From: Planctomycetota bacterium
Lineage (GTDB): Bacteria; Planctomycetota; UBA8742; UBA2392
Assembly (NCBI GenBank): GCA_027493625.1
Contig: JAOSKM010000001.1
Location: 711,489 to 775,488 of the forward strand
Direction of reading: 5' to 3'
Length of the DNA: 64,000 nt
The translations under genes were made by a program, and so were the position numbers. Within the stretch, counting starts at the first letter, position 1, and every line of letters starts with the position of its first letter. The notes beneath the pieces were generated by a model that was given only the letters and a program-made list of their open reading frames with translations, searched no databases and had not been told where the DNA came from. Shown here piece by piece: positions 1 to 8,350 of the stretch.

Positions 1-1
1 G

Positions 2-658
2 TTGATACCCGCCGACAAGGCCGACGAGTTCAAGGCCCAGCGCGAGCGGGCGGCCAGGGGGCGTATCATGCAGCTAAAGGCCGAGTTTGATGAGCCGGCC
101 AATCGCACGCTCACACTTGACGAGCTGGAGTTCGCGCTCTCCCGTTGGCCCACAGAATTCGCCGACACCGTCGCGGCCGCAAACTGCGCCGAGCTGGTTT
201 CAAGCCTGTTGGCCAGGGTGCAGGAAGCGAAGAAGAAGGCCGCGGTGCATGCGGACCTGGCCGCAGCCGCAGAGAAAGCTGCAGGGCAGAAACCGGCCGA
301 GTGGAAACAGGTCGCTGACGACTGGCAGGCGGCCCTGGCGCTGGACCCGCGTTCGCTGTTCCTGCTCTCGAAGGTCTCCAATGCGCGCTACGTGCAGACC
401 GGCGCTGAGCGCGTAGCCGGGCCGGACCGCTGGGTGGGGGACTATCACGTCGCGAAGGCGGCCATTGAACTATACGAGGCGTGGCGAGAGCGCGAGCCGG
501 CCAATGTAAAGGTGATCCTGAACCTGGGCATCCTGCACCACGTGCGCGCGGAATTCGACGAGGCCAAGAAGTATTACCGCCTCGCGGCGGCGCTGGATCT
601 TGACCCGGAAGTGACGCGCCTGGCGGACAACTACGAGGCGATCAAGAACTGGAAATAG
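2..658 (+). CDS. TPR-like protein (probably 5'-truncated by window edge)
   Basis: An open frame runs from the window edge to a TAG stop. The first codon is TTG with no visible ribosome site, so the true start probably lies upstream. The C-terminal half (about residues 95-215) reads as helical tetratricopeptide-type repeats, for example the ALALDPRSLF and LGILHHVRAEFDEAKKYYRLAAALDLDP stretches (split here for length), typical of a protein-protein scaffold. The N-terminal part is charged and helical. No catalytic motif is visible and the partner is unknown. The next gene starts 43 bases downstream on the same strand. Confidence 0.65.
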   Translation: MIPADKADEFKAQRERAARGRIMQLKAEFDEPANRTLTLDELEFALSRWPTEFADTVAAANCAELVSSLLARVQEAKKKAAVHADLAAAAEKAAGQKPAEWKQVADDWQAALALDPRSLFLLSKVSNARYVQTGAERVAGPDRWVGDYHVAKAAIELYEAWREREPANVKVILNLGILHHVRAEFDEAKKYYRLAAALDLDPEVTRLADNYEAIKNWK

Positions 659-701
659 GCGTACCGATTGCCAATCCCGACCATCACCGTAAAACCGCGG
701 C

Positions 702-1475
702 ATGGACGGCGAGAAAATTGCGATCATTGGTGTACCGGCGCTTGCCGTGCTGTTCCTGGTGATCGGGTTCATCGCCAACCCGCCCGCCGAGACGCAGCTT
801 GAACCCGCGCCGCCCCAGGACTTCGATAAGGAACTCGCCGCCGCGTACGTGCAGGCCGGCTGCTGGCAGTGCCACGCAGTCAGCACCCTGCAAACCGAAC
901 TGACCGAAGCCTTCGGTGAGCAGGCCGCCGGCGTGCGCCCCATGGGCCCCGACCTCGCCGGTGTGGGCGCCCGCTTCAACGCAGACTGGCATGCCGCGCA
1001 CTTCTGGAAACCCGACGACGTGTTCGCCGGCTCCCAGATGCCCGCCCAGCGCCAGTTGTTCGAGCCCGGCCAGCCGAAGCTGAACGAGCAAGGCCGCAAG
1101 GTGGTCGAGTTCCTGCGGACACTGAAGTCGCGCTCAGACCTCAACAAGCCTTGGCCCACGGCGCGCGTAGTCGCGCCCGCAGGCGACGCCGAACGCGGCC
1201 GCCTCCTGTTCCAGCGCGAATGCGCCGGCTGCCACGGTGCTGATGCCGGCGGCGAAGGCCCGGCCTCGAAATTCATCAGCACGCCGCGCAAGCCGCCGGC
1301 GCTTGCCAAAGGTGAGTTCGTGTACCTGCCGGCCGGCGAACGGCCGATTGACAGCATCTACACGGTGATCACCAACGGCGTGCCGGGCTCTGCGATGCCG
1401 AGCTTTGCGTCACGCCTGAGTGAGCAGCAGCGCGCCGACCTGGCGGCCTGGGTGGCAAAGGTGGGCGGCAAGTAG
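702..1475 (+). CDS. Membrane-anchored dihaem cytochrome c (CcoO/CcoP-like)
   Basis: An electron-transfer protein of 257 aa. One N-terminal membrane anchor (about residues 5-25) is followed by two haem c attachment motifs, CWQCH at residues 54-58 and CAGCH at 174-178, each with a possible Met ligand downstream (SQMP near 113, SAMP near 228). The first domain resembles the CcoO/FixO monohaem subunit of cbb3 oxidases (GPDLAGVGARF, WH) and the second resembles CcoP. No oxidase catalytic subunit lies next to it in this window, so it is either an orphan electron carrier or its partners are upstream. Family-level call only. Confidence 0.8.
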   Translation: MDGEKIAIIGVPALAVLFLVIGFIANPPAETQLEPAPPQDFDKELAAAYVQAGCWQCHAVSTLQTELTEAFGEQAAGVRPMGPDLAGVGARFNADWHAAHFWKPDDVFAGSQMPAQRQLFEPGQPKLNEQGRKVVEFLRTLKSRSDLNKPWPTARVVAPAGDAERGRLLFQRECAGCHGADAGGEGPASKFISTPRKPPALAKGEFVYLPAGERPIDSIYTVITNGVPGSAMPSFASRLSEQQRADLAAWVAKVGGK

Positions 1476-1528
1476 AGGTTTGCCGCGCAATGCGCTAGGA
1501 TCACGCCCGCAACGGACAAGGACCAACC

Positions 1529-1996
1529 ATGGCACTGTTTTCATCGACCTACCCGATCCGCTTCAGCGACGTGGACCACGCGGGCATTTTATACTACCCG
1601 CGTTTCCTGCATTACTTCCATTGCTGCTTCGAAGACTTCTTCGAGCGCGGCATCGGCATTCGTTACAACCACCTGCTCGATGTCGAGCGCATCGGCTTCC
1701 CCACCGTGCACATGGAAGTGGATTACCTGAAGCCCCTGCGCTTCGGCGATCAGGTCGAAATCAGCCTCGGCGTGCAGAAGATCGGCAACAAGAGCGTGAC
1801 CTGGACCTACACCGGCGACACGGCGCGCGAGAACAAGAAGATCCGCGCCGTGGAAGCCAGCCTGGTGACGGTGTGCCTGGACATGGACAGTTTCACGGGC
1901 ATCGAGCTGCCCCAGAAGTACCACGACCTGTTCAAGAAGTGGCTCGTCCCCGACAGCCACCGCACCGGCCTGTACAAGGCGGTGAAGCCGGAGTAG
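1529..1996 (+). CDS. Hotdog-fold acyl-CoA thioesterase (YbgC/4-hydroxybenzoyl-CoA thioesterase type)
   Basis: A protein of 155 aa, the usual size for the family. The N-terminal strand and helix carry the family signature FSDVDHAGILYYPRF (residues 12-26), whose Asp is the presumed catalytic residue in hotdog thioesterases. It should hydrolyse an acyl- or aryl-CoA ester in the cytoplasm. It lies just upstream of the aryl-CoA ligase, which fits a role in recycling CoA from a blocked aromatic or acyl-CoA intermediate, but the substrate cannot be read from the sequence. It starts at ATG; the upstream AGGACAA sequence can serve as a weak ribosome site. Confidence 0.85.
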   Translation: MALFSSTYPIRFSDVDHAGILYYPRFLHYFHCCFEDFFERGIGIRYNHLLDVERIGFPTVHMEVDYLKPLRFGDQVEISLGVQKIGNKSVTWTYTGDTARENKKIRAVEASLVTVCLDMDSFTGIELPQKYHDLFKKWLVPDSHRTGLYKAVKPE

Positions 1997-2077
1997 GGGC
2001 GATGCTTGCATCGCCCGCGTTTACGGTTCTCTTCTGGCCGTAAACTCGAGTCAGACTTCTGATGAAAGGCAACAGCG

Positions 2078-2162
2078 GTGAACCACGAAGCGCCACCAAG
2101 GACCACGAAGAACGGCGGGTTTTGTTTTGCTTCGTGGTTCTTGGTGGTTCTTCGTGGTTAAC
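2078..2162. repeat. Intergenic word-repeat hairpin 1 (CACGAAG type)
   Basis: Two 33-base arms (2078-2110 and 2130-2162) are inverted copies with about five mismatches, separated by a T-rich loop. Each arm is itself built from short repeated words (CCACGAAG, CCACCAAG). It lies between the thioesterase and the CoA ligase and could fold as a long imperfect hairpin in RNA. It may act as a terminator or attenuator, or simply be a mobile palindrome. Similar designs recur at 9154, 20328 and 58566. Confidence 0.75.
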
Positions 2163-2196
2163 ATGTTTTTGCAGTTGCCCGTAGGTGAGGCCGCCC

Positions 2197-3789
2197 ATGT
2201 TCGATATCCCGGAATTCCCTGAACGCTTCAACATGGCCTGCTACTTCGTGGACTCGAACATCGAGGCCGGGCGCGGTGGCAAGACCGCGATCCACTACGA
2301 AGGCCGCCGGATCACCTTCCAGCAGGCTTTCGAGAACGTCAACCGCGCCGGCAACGGACTTCTGGCCCTGGGCCTGCAGCCCGAGCAGCGCGTGCTGACC
2401 GCGCTGCACGATAGGCCGGAGTTCGCGTACTTCTGGTTCGGCGCCATCAAGGTCGGCGGCGTCGCCACGCAGATCAACCCGCTGCTGCCCACGGAAGATT
2501 TCGCCTATTACCTGAACTACACCAAGGCGCCCATCGCGGCCGTGGACGCGGAGGCGCTGGAGAAATTCATCCCCGCGCTCAACGAGGCGCGCTACCTGAA
2601 ACACGTGATCGTGGTGGGGGATGCGGCCGTGAGCCGGCTGCCGCGCGGCATCACCATGCATGCCTGGGACGACTGGCTGGCCGGGCAAAGTGAGAAGCTG
2701 ACTCCCGCAGACACCAGCAAGGACGACCCCAGCGTGTGGCTGTTCACCAGCGGCACCACGGGGCACAGCAAGGGCGCGGTGCACTTTCACTTTCACTTCC
2801 CGTACAACACCGAGGTTTACGCCAGGCGTTTCATCGGCATGCGCGAGGACGACATCACCATCAGCGGCCCGCGCCTGTTTTTCGGCTACGCCACCGGCAC
2901 CAACGTGATGTTCCCCTGGGCGGTGGGAGCGAGCACCGTGCTGTTCAAGGAGCACCCGACGCCCGAACGGCTGTTTGAACTGATCGCGAAGCACAAGTGC
3001 ACCGTGCTGACCAACGTACCCACGCTGATCAACAAGATGCTCGCGGCCGACGTGAAACCCGACCTGTCATCGCTGCGCTTCATGTGGAGCGCCGGTGAAG
3101 CCCTGCCCGCGGACCTGCACAAGCGCTGGGATGAAGCCTACGGCGTGCCGATCATCGACGGCATCGGCAGCGCGGAGAGCTTTCACATTTACATTTCAAA
3201 CCGGCCCGGCGACGTGCGCCCCGGCAGCCTCGGCAAGCTGGTGCCCGGCTACACGGCCAGGCTGACCGACGACGACGGCAAGCCCGTCGCCCAGGGCGAC
3301 GTCGGCACACTGTGGGTGGGGGGCGACAGCGCGGCGCTGTACTACCACAACGCCTATGCCAAATCGAAAGAACACCTGAGAGGTGGCTGGATCGTCAGCG
3401 GCGACAAGTTCCGCCAGGACGCCGACGGCTACTGGTACTACGAGGGCCGCGGCGACGACCTGATCAAGTCCGGCGGCATCTACGTAAGCCCGCTCGAGGT
3501 AGAAAACTGCCTGATGCAACACCCGGCCGTGAAAGAGTGCTGCGTAATAGGCAAGAAAGACGAAGCTGGGTTAGAGAAGCCGTTCGCCATAGTGGTTAGA
3601 GCGCGAAGCGTAAGCGAGCGGCCCGATACCCCGGAAGACACCCTCACCAAGGAACTCATAGAGTTCTGCAAACAGAAGCTCGTCCGCTACAAGGCCCCGC
3701 ACGGAGTAGCCTTCAGCAACGAGCCCCTGCCCAGAAACGACCGCGACAAAATCGACCGCAAGGCCCTGCGCAAGGTATACGCCGGATGA
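2197..3789 (+). CDS. Benzoate/aminobenzoate-type CoA ligase (AMP-forming)
   Basis: Activates an aromatic or related carboxylic acid to its CoA thioester using ATP. The adenylate-forming motifs are complete: TSGTTGHSKG near residue 185, the GSAES loop of A5, the GRGDDLIKSGG hinge near 416, and a C-terminal Lys in DRDKIDRKALR near 518. The pocket motif ISGPRLFFGYATGT resembles benzoate-CoA ligases. I chose ATG 2197 because GGTGAGG sits at a proper distance; a GTG at 2185 overlaps that site. Codon use changes near 3541-3670 (ATA, TTA, AGA codons), where a dispersed 22-base repeat is embedded in frame. It is the likely entry enzyme for the downstream cluster. Confidence 0.87.
   Translation: MFDIPEFPERFNMACYFVDSNIEAGRGGKTAIHYEGRRITFQQAFENVNRAGNGLLALGLQPEQRVLTALHDRPEFAYFWFGAIKVGGVATQINPLLPTEDFAYYLNYTKAPIAAVDAEALEKFIPALNEARYLKHVIVVGDAAVSRLPRGITMHAWDDWLAGQSEKLTPADTSKDDPSVWLFTSGTTGHSKGAVHFHFHFPYNTEVYARRFIGMREDDITISGPRLFFGYATGTNVMFPWAVGASTVLFKEHPTPERLFELIAKHKCTVLTNVPTLINKMLAADVKPDLSSLRFMWSAGEALPADLHKRWDEAYGVPIIDGIGSAESFHIYISNRPGDVRPGSLGKLVPGYTARLTDDDGKPVAQGDVGTLWVGGDSAALYYHNAYAKSKEHLRGGWIVSGDKFRQDADGYWYYEGRGDDLIKSGGIYVSPLEVENCLMQHPAVKECCVIGKKDEAGLEKPFAIVVRARSVSERPDTPEDTLTKELIEFCKQKLVRYKAPHGVAFSNEPLPRNDRDKIDRKALRKVYAG
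3600..3621. repeat. 22-base dispersed repeat inside a coding region
   Basis: This 22-base segment is identical to 29489-29510, where it forms one arm of an intergenic hairpin. Here it lies inside the CoA ligase and is translated in frame as ARSVSER, in the C-terminal domain where family members vary in length. This looks like insertion of a small REP-like unit into a tolerant loop. Confidence 0.75.
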
Positions 3790-3895
3790 CGGAACGCGGG
3801 CGTCCCGCCCGCCGAAGCCTGAGCAAGGCTGGAAGCGGCAGCGACGATAGACATTCCGAACGGCATGTGTAGCCTATTGTGTGGAGGTATGTGTA

Positions 3896-4102
3896 ATGGC
3901 TACCAACCTGGACTTGGACGACGCCCTGATCGATGAAGCGGTCAAGGTCGGCAAACACAAAACGAAGAAAGAAGCCGTCACGGCCGCATTGCTTGAGTAC
4001 ATCAAGCGCAGAGGTCGCCTAGGGATTCTCCAGCTCGAAGGCAAGATCGATTACGATCCACGCTACGACTACAAAGCGGCACGCAAAAGGAAACGCGCGT
4101 GA
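3896..4102 (+). CDS. vapB: VapB-type antitoxin
   Basis: A 68-aa antitoxin. The N-terminal stretch MATNLDLDDALIDEAVKVG followed by HKTKKEAVTAALLEYIKRR has the ribbon-helix-helix pattern of VapB proteins that bind their own promoter. The C-terminal tail is basic and probably docks into the toxin. ATG 3896 is preferred over GTG 3881 because GGAGGT sits just upstream. Its stop overlaps the toxin start by four bases, so the two are translationally coupled. The 100 bases upstream hold no other gene and should contain the autoregulated promoter, though I could not place boxes with confidence. Confidence 0.87.
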   Translation: MATNLDLDDALIDEAVKVGKHKTKKEAVTAALLEYIKRRGRLGILQLEGKIDYDPRYDYKAARKRKRA

Positions 4103-4518
4103 ACGTGCTGGTGGATACTTCGGTCTGGTCGCTGCTTCTGCGCCGAAGGCAGTCCGCTCGACTTTCGACCAGGCAGGCTGCCGCTGTGCAGGAGTTGAAA
4201 GAGCTCGTCCGGGAGGACAGGGCACAACTGACGGGTGTGATTCGACAAGAGTTGCTGACCGGAATTCGCTCCGACGTGGAGTTCGAGGAGTTGAGGTCCT
4301 GGTTGCGTTTTTATGATGATCTGCCCGCGGACTTCGAAACGCATGAACTCGCGGCGCAGTATGCGAACCGATGTCTTGGGACCGGCATCGTTACCAGTGC
4401 GATTGACATCCTGATCTGCGCCGTTGCCATGAAGCACCAGTTGCCCGTTTTCACGCTGGATGATGGCTTCAAGAAGATTCAGTCTGTCGTTCCGATCACG
4501 TTTCATGTTGCGAAATGA
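4099..4518 (+). CDS. vapC: VapC-type PIN-domain toxin (RNase)
   Basis: A 139-aa PIN-domain ribonuclease. The acidic metal-binding residues are visible: VDTSVW at residues 5-10, E in the RQELLTG motif near 50, D in SAIDILICA near 97, and D in FTLDDGF near 116. It starts with GTG in a four-base overlap with vapB. VapC toxins cleave tRNA or rRNA when the antitoxin is lost. Together with vapB it forms a complete type II toxin-antitoxin pair at the edge of the insertion that also carries mrr. Confidence 0.9.
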   Translation: MNVLVDTSVWSLLLRRRQSARLSTRQAAAVQELKELVREDRAQLTGVIRQELLTGIRSDVEFEELRSWLRFYDDLPADFETHELAAQYANRCLGTGIVTSAIDILICAVAMKHQLPVFTLDDGFKKIQSVVPITFHVAK

Positions 4519-4525
4519 GTGAGCT

Positions 4526-4768
4526 TTGGACCCAGCCTTCGCCAACAACAACTGGCCGCAGATTGAAGCCGCGCTGAAAAGCGGCGCGCGTTGCGTGGCC
4601 ATCCTGCCCTGCGACGCCGTTGAGGCCCACGGTAAGCACCTGCCCCTCAACACCGATGTCATCATCTCCGACGGCATGGCCGCCTACACCCTGCCCGCCC
4701 TGGAAGAAAAGGGCATCGTCGCGCTGGTCCTGCCCTCCTCGGCCTATGCACCCGCTCATCCGGGTTAG
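4526..4768 (+). pseudogene. Truncated 5' copy of the creatininase-family gene
   Basis: The 80-codon frame copies the first 77 or so residues of the intact gene at 5842-6594 (for example GARCVAILPC and EAHGKHLPLNTDVIIS are shared), with only scattered differences. Similarity starts at the start codon and stops abruptly after SAYAPA, where the sequence runs into an unrelated TAG. The start has decayed from ATG to TTG. It lacks most of the metal site and is surely non-functional. It sits between vapBC and mrr, so mrr is bracketed by a partial and a full copy of the same gene. Confidence 0.85.
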
Positions 4769-4895
4769 CGCCGCGTTAGACTTTCACCAAACACATGTAC
4801 GGACGTTGTTTGATACATGACCAATGAAGCACGCTTGCCACTTTCGTTTCATGTGTGATGGATCAGCAGCGATGCAGAATGGAGAACCTTAACAC

Positions 4896-5816
4896 ATGGC
4901 CAAGTTGCCGAAGTACACCGACTTCTTCTCTCCAGTTCTATTGGTGCTGCGTCCCCATCCGGAAGGTATTCGGAGGCCACAGATCAAGGAACTCGTCGCC
5001 GGAAAGACCGGGTTGACCAAGGAGCAACTAAACGCCCCAATGCCCAGCGGGAGAGGCCTAATCTTCGGAAACAGAGTTGGGTGGGCGCTTTCCTACCTAA
5101 AGTATGCAGGTCTGGCTGAAACCCTGACTAGAGGCGTTTGGCGATTGACTTCAGAAGGCGCCCGACTTGCCGACGCGAATCCAAACGGGCTCTCGGCCGA
5201 CAAAATCAAGCACATTGATGAGCTTGCCCGCGCACGCTCTCGCGCTCAAAACGAAAAAGAGGGCGACGACGGTACGAGTAGTGCTGCGAATGACACCGAC
5301 GGGACCGCGCCCGACGAGTTGATTGAACGAGCCGTCAAACAGATCGAGGCGGGAGTAGTTGCCGATTTACTCACTGAGATCGTGAAGGTTTCAGACCAAC
5401 GGTTTGAGCTATTGGTTTTGGATGTACTCAACGCAATGGGCTACGCATGGGACGACCAAGGAATTCAGCACACCGGTAGGTCGGGCGACGGCGGAATTGA
5501 CGGCGTGATCGACATGGATCCTCTGGGGATTCAGAAGGTATACGTGCAGGCCAAGAAGTGGACGGGAAACGTAGGGCGTAAGGAATTGCAAGCATTCGTT
5601 GGCTCGCTGGCAGGGTTTCAGGCTCGTGTTGGCGTGTTCATTACAGCATCTGAATTCACGAGAGAGGCATCCGAGTACGGTTCCAAGCTGCCGGACCGCA
5701 TCGTTCTCGTCGACGGAAAGAAGCTAGCCAGACTCATGATTCAACACTCCGTCGGCGTAACGCCGAAGATGATCCGCGTACCTCAGCTCGATAGTGATTA
5801 CTTTGAAGAAGGCTAG
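4896..5816 (+). CDS. mrr: Mrr-type restriction endonuclease
   Basis: A 306-aa protein with an N-terminal winged-helix Mrr domain (residues 1-95: KLPKYTDFFSPVLLVLRP, IRRPQIKELV, WRLTSEGARLA), a low-complexity acidic linker (110-145), and a C-terminal PD-(D/E)XK nuclease (about 155-275). The nuclease motif is GDGGIDGVID followed by VYVQAKKW, i.e. D...QxK. Mrr enzymes cut modified (methylated) foreign DNA. Base composition is visibly more AT-rich than the neighbours, and the gene is flanked by a duplicated gene fragment, both pointing to recent acquisition. ATG 4896 has only a weak ribosome site. Confidence 0.9.
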   Translation: MAKLPKYTDFFSPVLLVLRPHPEGIRRPQIKELVAGKTGLTKEQLNAPMPSGRGLIFGNRVGWALSYLKYAGLAETLTRGVWRLTSEGARLADANPNGLSADKIKHIDELARARSRAQNEKEGDDGTSSAANDTDGTAPDELIERAVKQIEAGVVADLLTEIVKVSDQRFELLVLDVLNAMGYAWDDQGIQHTGRSGDGGIDGVIDMDPLGIQKVYVQAKKWTGNVGRKELQAFVGSLAGFQARVGVFITASEFTREASEYGSKLPDRIVLVDGKKLARLMIQHSVGVTPKMIRVPQLDSDYFEEG

Positions 5817-5841
5817 AACTCGTAATCCCAAGGCTCGAATC

Positions 5842-6594
5842 ATGAACCCTGAATTCGCCCACAACACTTGGCCCGGCATTGAAGCCGCCTTAAAGAGCGG
5901 CGCGCGTTGCGTGGCCATCCTGCCCTGCGGCGCCGTTGAGGCCCACGGTAAGCACCTGCCCCTCAACACCGACGTCATCATCTCCGAGGGCATGGCCGCC
6001 TACACCCTGCCCGCCCTGGAAGAAAAAGGCGTCGTCGCGCTGGTTCTGCCCTCGCTGGCCTATGCGCCTGCCGAATACGCGGCCGCGTTTGCCGGCACTA
6101 TCAGCATCAGCGAGCAGGCGGCAGCCGCGGTCATCTTCGACATCGCCAGGTCGCTGAAGGCGCAGGGCTTAGCCTGCCTGGCCATCGCCAACAGCCACTT
6201 CGACCCCGCCAACGTGAAAATGCTGCGCGAAGTGGTGGCGCGCATTGAGACCGAACTGCAGCTGCCCGTCGCCTTCCCCGACTTCACCCGCCGCAAACTG
6301 GCCCAGTGCCTGACAGAAGAGTTCCAGTCCGGCGCCTGCCACGCCGGCCAGTTCGAAACCAGCCTGGTGATGGCCTCGCGCCCGGAGCTGGTGGACGAAG
6401 GCGAAAGACAACGCAGTGCGGACAATCCCGCCAGCCTGACCGAAGCCTTCAGCAAGGGCGCCAAAACCTTTGAAGAGGCCGGCGGCCCACAGGCCTACTT
6501 CGGCTATCCGCAACAGGCCAGCGCCGCCGAGGGTGTTGCCACTTATGAACTCCTTGCGGGTTCACTGGTTGAAGCGATAGTGGCAAAACTGTAA
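5842..6594 (+). CDS. Creatininase-family amidohydrolase
   Basis: A 250-aa member of the creatininase/formamide-hydrolase fold. The metal-binding stretch GAVEAHGKHLPLNTD (residues 32-46) matches the family pattern GA-EQHG-HLP--TD, and HAGQFETSL near 173 corresponds to the second conserved block. The usual NGHGGN block is replaced by NSHFDPAN, so one ligand set is altered and the substrate is uncertain. I start it at ATG 5842; an earlier in-frame ATG at 5794 lies inside mrr. A hydrolase of this type in a catabolic cluster could open a cyclic amide, but that is inference. Confidence 0.8.
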   Translation: MNPEFAHNTWPGIEAALKSGARCVAILPCGAVEAHGKHLPLNTDVIISEGMAAYTLPALEEKGVVALVLPSLAYAPAEYAAAFAGTISISEQAAAAVIFDIARSLKAQGLACLAIANSHFDPANVKMLREVVARIETELQLPVAFPDFTRRKLAQCLTEEFQSGACHAGQFETSLVMASRPELVDEGERQRSADNPASLTEAFSKGAKTFEEAGGPQAYFGYPQQASAAEGVATYELLAGSLVEAIVAKL

Positions 6595-6675
6595 GAGTTT
6601 ATCCTTTCGAACTTTCTAAAAATAACGCATCTATGTAGGTTGCGTTGTATGACTGTATAAACCTAAAGTAATGAC

Positions 6676-7443
6676 ATGGCACCTTCGGTAATCATCACTG
6701 GCGCTTCACGTGGCATCGGCAGAGTCATTGCCCTGGACCTGGCTCATCGCGGCTTCAACCTGATGCTGGCCGCCCGCAACGGTGCGCACTTGCAGGCCGT
6801 GCGCGCCGAGTGCGAGAAGATCGGCGCCAGGGCCGCCACCTGCATCATCGACGTCACCAAGCCCGAGTCCGCGCCCGCCCTGCGCGACGCCACCCTCGAC
6901 GCCTTCGGCCCGCCCTGGGGCCTGGTCAACAACGCCGGCATGGCCGAGAGCGCGCCGCTGGCCAAGACCGACGACGAACTGCTGCAGCGCCACATGGAGC
7001 TGAACTTCTACGCACCCATGCGCCTCACCCGCGCCGTGCTGCCGCGCATGGTGGAAAACAAGGGCGGCCGCGTGGTGAACATCTGCAGCACCGCCGCCCT
7101 GTGCGGCTACCCGTACGTCAGCGCCTACGCGGCCAGCAAGCATGCGCTGCTGGGCGCCACGCGCAGCCTGGCGCGCGAGTTCGCGCAGAAGGGCGTCACG
7201 TTCAATGCCGTGTGCCCGGGCTACGTGCGTACGGAAATCTGGGACGACACGATCAAGAACATCGTGGACAAGACCGGCCTCGATGAAGTGCAGGCCGAGG
7301 ACAAGCTGAAGAAACTGAGCCCGCAGTACCGCGTGTTCGAGCCCGCCGAGGTCGCGCACACCGTGGCGTTCCTGCTGGCCGAGGAATCGCACGGCATCAC
7401 GGGCCAGGCGCTGAGCGTCGACGGGGGAGAAATCGAGCACTGA
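6676..7443 (+). CDS. SDR-family dehydrogenase (3-hydroxyacyl-CoA type)
   Basis: A classical short-chain dehydrogenase of 255 aa. The NAD(P) fingerprint GASRGIG is at residues 8-14, NNAG near 91, and the catalytic Ser plus YAASK (Tyr-x-x-x-Lys) near 152-156. The C-terminus ends in the usual ITGQALSVDGG. It probably oxidises a 3-hydroxyacyl-CoA in the cluster's beta-oxidation-like steps. Its stop codon overlaps the next start (TGATG), so it is co-translated with the RidA-like gene. The 80-base upstream gap is unusually AT-rich and is the likeliest promoter site for the genes up to the ferredoxin. Confidence 0.87.
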   Translation: MAPSVIITGASRGIGRVIALDLAHRGFNLMLAARNGAHLQAVRAECEKIGARAATCIIDVTKPESAPALRDATLDAFGPPWGLVNNAGMAESAPLAKTDDELLQRHMELNFYAPMRLTRAVLPRMVENKGGRVVNICSTAALCGYPYVSAYAASKHALLGATRSLAREFAQKGVTFNAVCPGYVRTEIWDDTIKNIVDKTGLDEVQAEDKLKKLSPQYRVFEPAEVAHTVAFLLAEESHGITGQALSVDGGEIEH

Positions 7444-7850
7444 TGGGCACGCGCGCACACATTGTCAATCCGCCGGGCTGGAAGCGGCCCAGGGGCTACT
7501 CCAACGCCGTGGTGCTGCCGAAGGGCAGGCCGCTGTTCATCGCGGGCATGGTCGGCTGGGACGAAAACGAGCGCTTCCAGAGCGACGACTTCGCCCACCA
7601 GTTCCACCGGGCGCTGCTGAACATCAAGTGCTGCGTCGAGCAGGCCGGCAGCCGCATCGACTGCATCGGCCGCCTGACCATCTTCGTCTCGAGCAAGCAG
7701 GAGTACATCGACTGCCTGCCGAGGCTCGGAGCGCTTTACCGCGAAGTGATGGGCGAGCACTACCCGGCCATGGCGCTGGTCGAGGTGAGTGCGCTGCTTG
7801 AGGAAGGCGCCAAGGTTGAAATCGAGGCTACCGGCGTGGTGCCGGACTGA
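7443..7850 (+). CDS. RidA/YjgF-like protein without the canonical Arg
   Basis: A 135-aa protein of the RidA fold (PLFIAGMVGWD, FVSSKQEYIDCLPRL, VEVSALLEEGAKVEIEATGVV). RidA deaminases use an Arg in the motif PARxxVEV; here the equivalent stretch is YPAMALVEV, with Met instead of Arg. So it may bind an enamine or enoyl intermediate without deaminating it, or do a different hydration or hydrolysis. It overlaps the SDR stop by one base and is followed by the MarR regulator. RidA-like proteins do occur in aminobenzoyl-CoA degradation clusters, which fits the neighbourhood. Confidence 0.85.
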   Translation: MGTRAHIVNPPGWKRPRGYSNAVVLPKGRPLFIAGMVGWDENERFQSDDFAHQFHRALLNIKCCVEQAGSRIDCIGRLTIFVSSKQEYIDCLPRLGALYREVMGEHYPAMALVEVSALLEEGAKVEIEATGVVPD

Positions 7851-7867
7851 GCAACCAGGAGCGTATC

Positions 7868-8338
7868 ATGGCAGACAACCCGTTGACCCCATCTGAGCGC
7901 GCGCGCGTCGGCCTGTGGCTGCGTCTCGCCCGCTGCTACAACCTCGCGATGCGCGAGCTGCGCGCCGGCCTGCGCGAGGAATGCACCATGCCGCAGTTCG
8001 ATGTGCTGGCGCAGCTCGAGCGCTCACCCGAAGGCCTGACCTTCAGCGCGCTCAGCGAAAAGCTGCTCGTCACGGCCGGCAACCTGACCGGCATCGTGGA
8101 CCGCCTCGAGAAGCAGGGGCTGGCGCGGCGCGAAACCAACCCGGCCGACCGGCGCCAGACCTTCATCAGGCTGACCGACAAGGGGCGCGAATACTGCGAC
8201 AAGATCATCCCGCAGCACACCCACGACGTCGCGAAGCTGTTCGGCGGCCTGAGCGACAACACGGTGCAGAACCTGCGCTCGGACCTCGAGCAGCTCTCCA
8301 CACTGCTCGGCAAACAGACGGAACACGCGGAATCGTGA
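7868..8338 (+). CDS. MarR-family transcriptional regulator
   Basis: A 156-aa winged-helix regulator. The recognition helix and wing are clear: LTFSALSEKLLVTAGNLTGIVDRLEKQGLARRETNPADRRQT (spanning about residues 58-99; quoted in two family blocks of which DRRQTFIRLTDKG is the wing). MarR proteins in aromatic-CoA clusters typically sense the CoA ester and repress the operon. Here it sits within the gene run, between the RidA-like gene and the hydratase, with an AGGAG ribosome site upstream. It probably controls this cluster. Confidence 0.9.
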   Translation: MADNPLTPSERARVGLWLRLARCYNLAMRELRAGLREECTMPQFDVLAQLERSPEGLTFSALSEKLLVTAGNLTGIVDRLEKQGLARRETNPADRRQTFIRLTDKGREYCDKIIPQHTHDVAKLFGGLSDNTVQNLRSDLEQLSTLLGKQTEHAES

Positions 8339-8350
8339 GCGGAGACGGCC

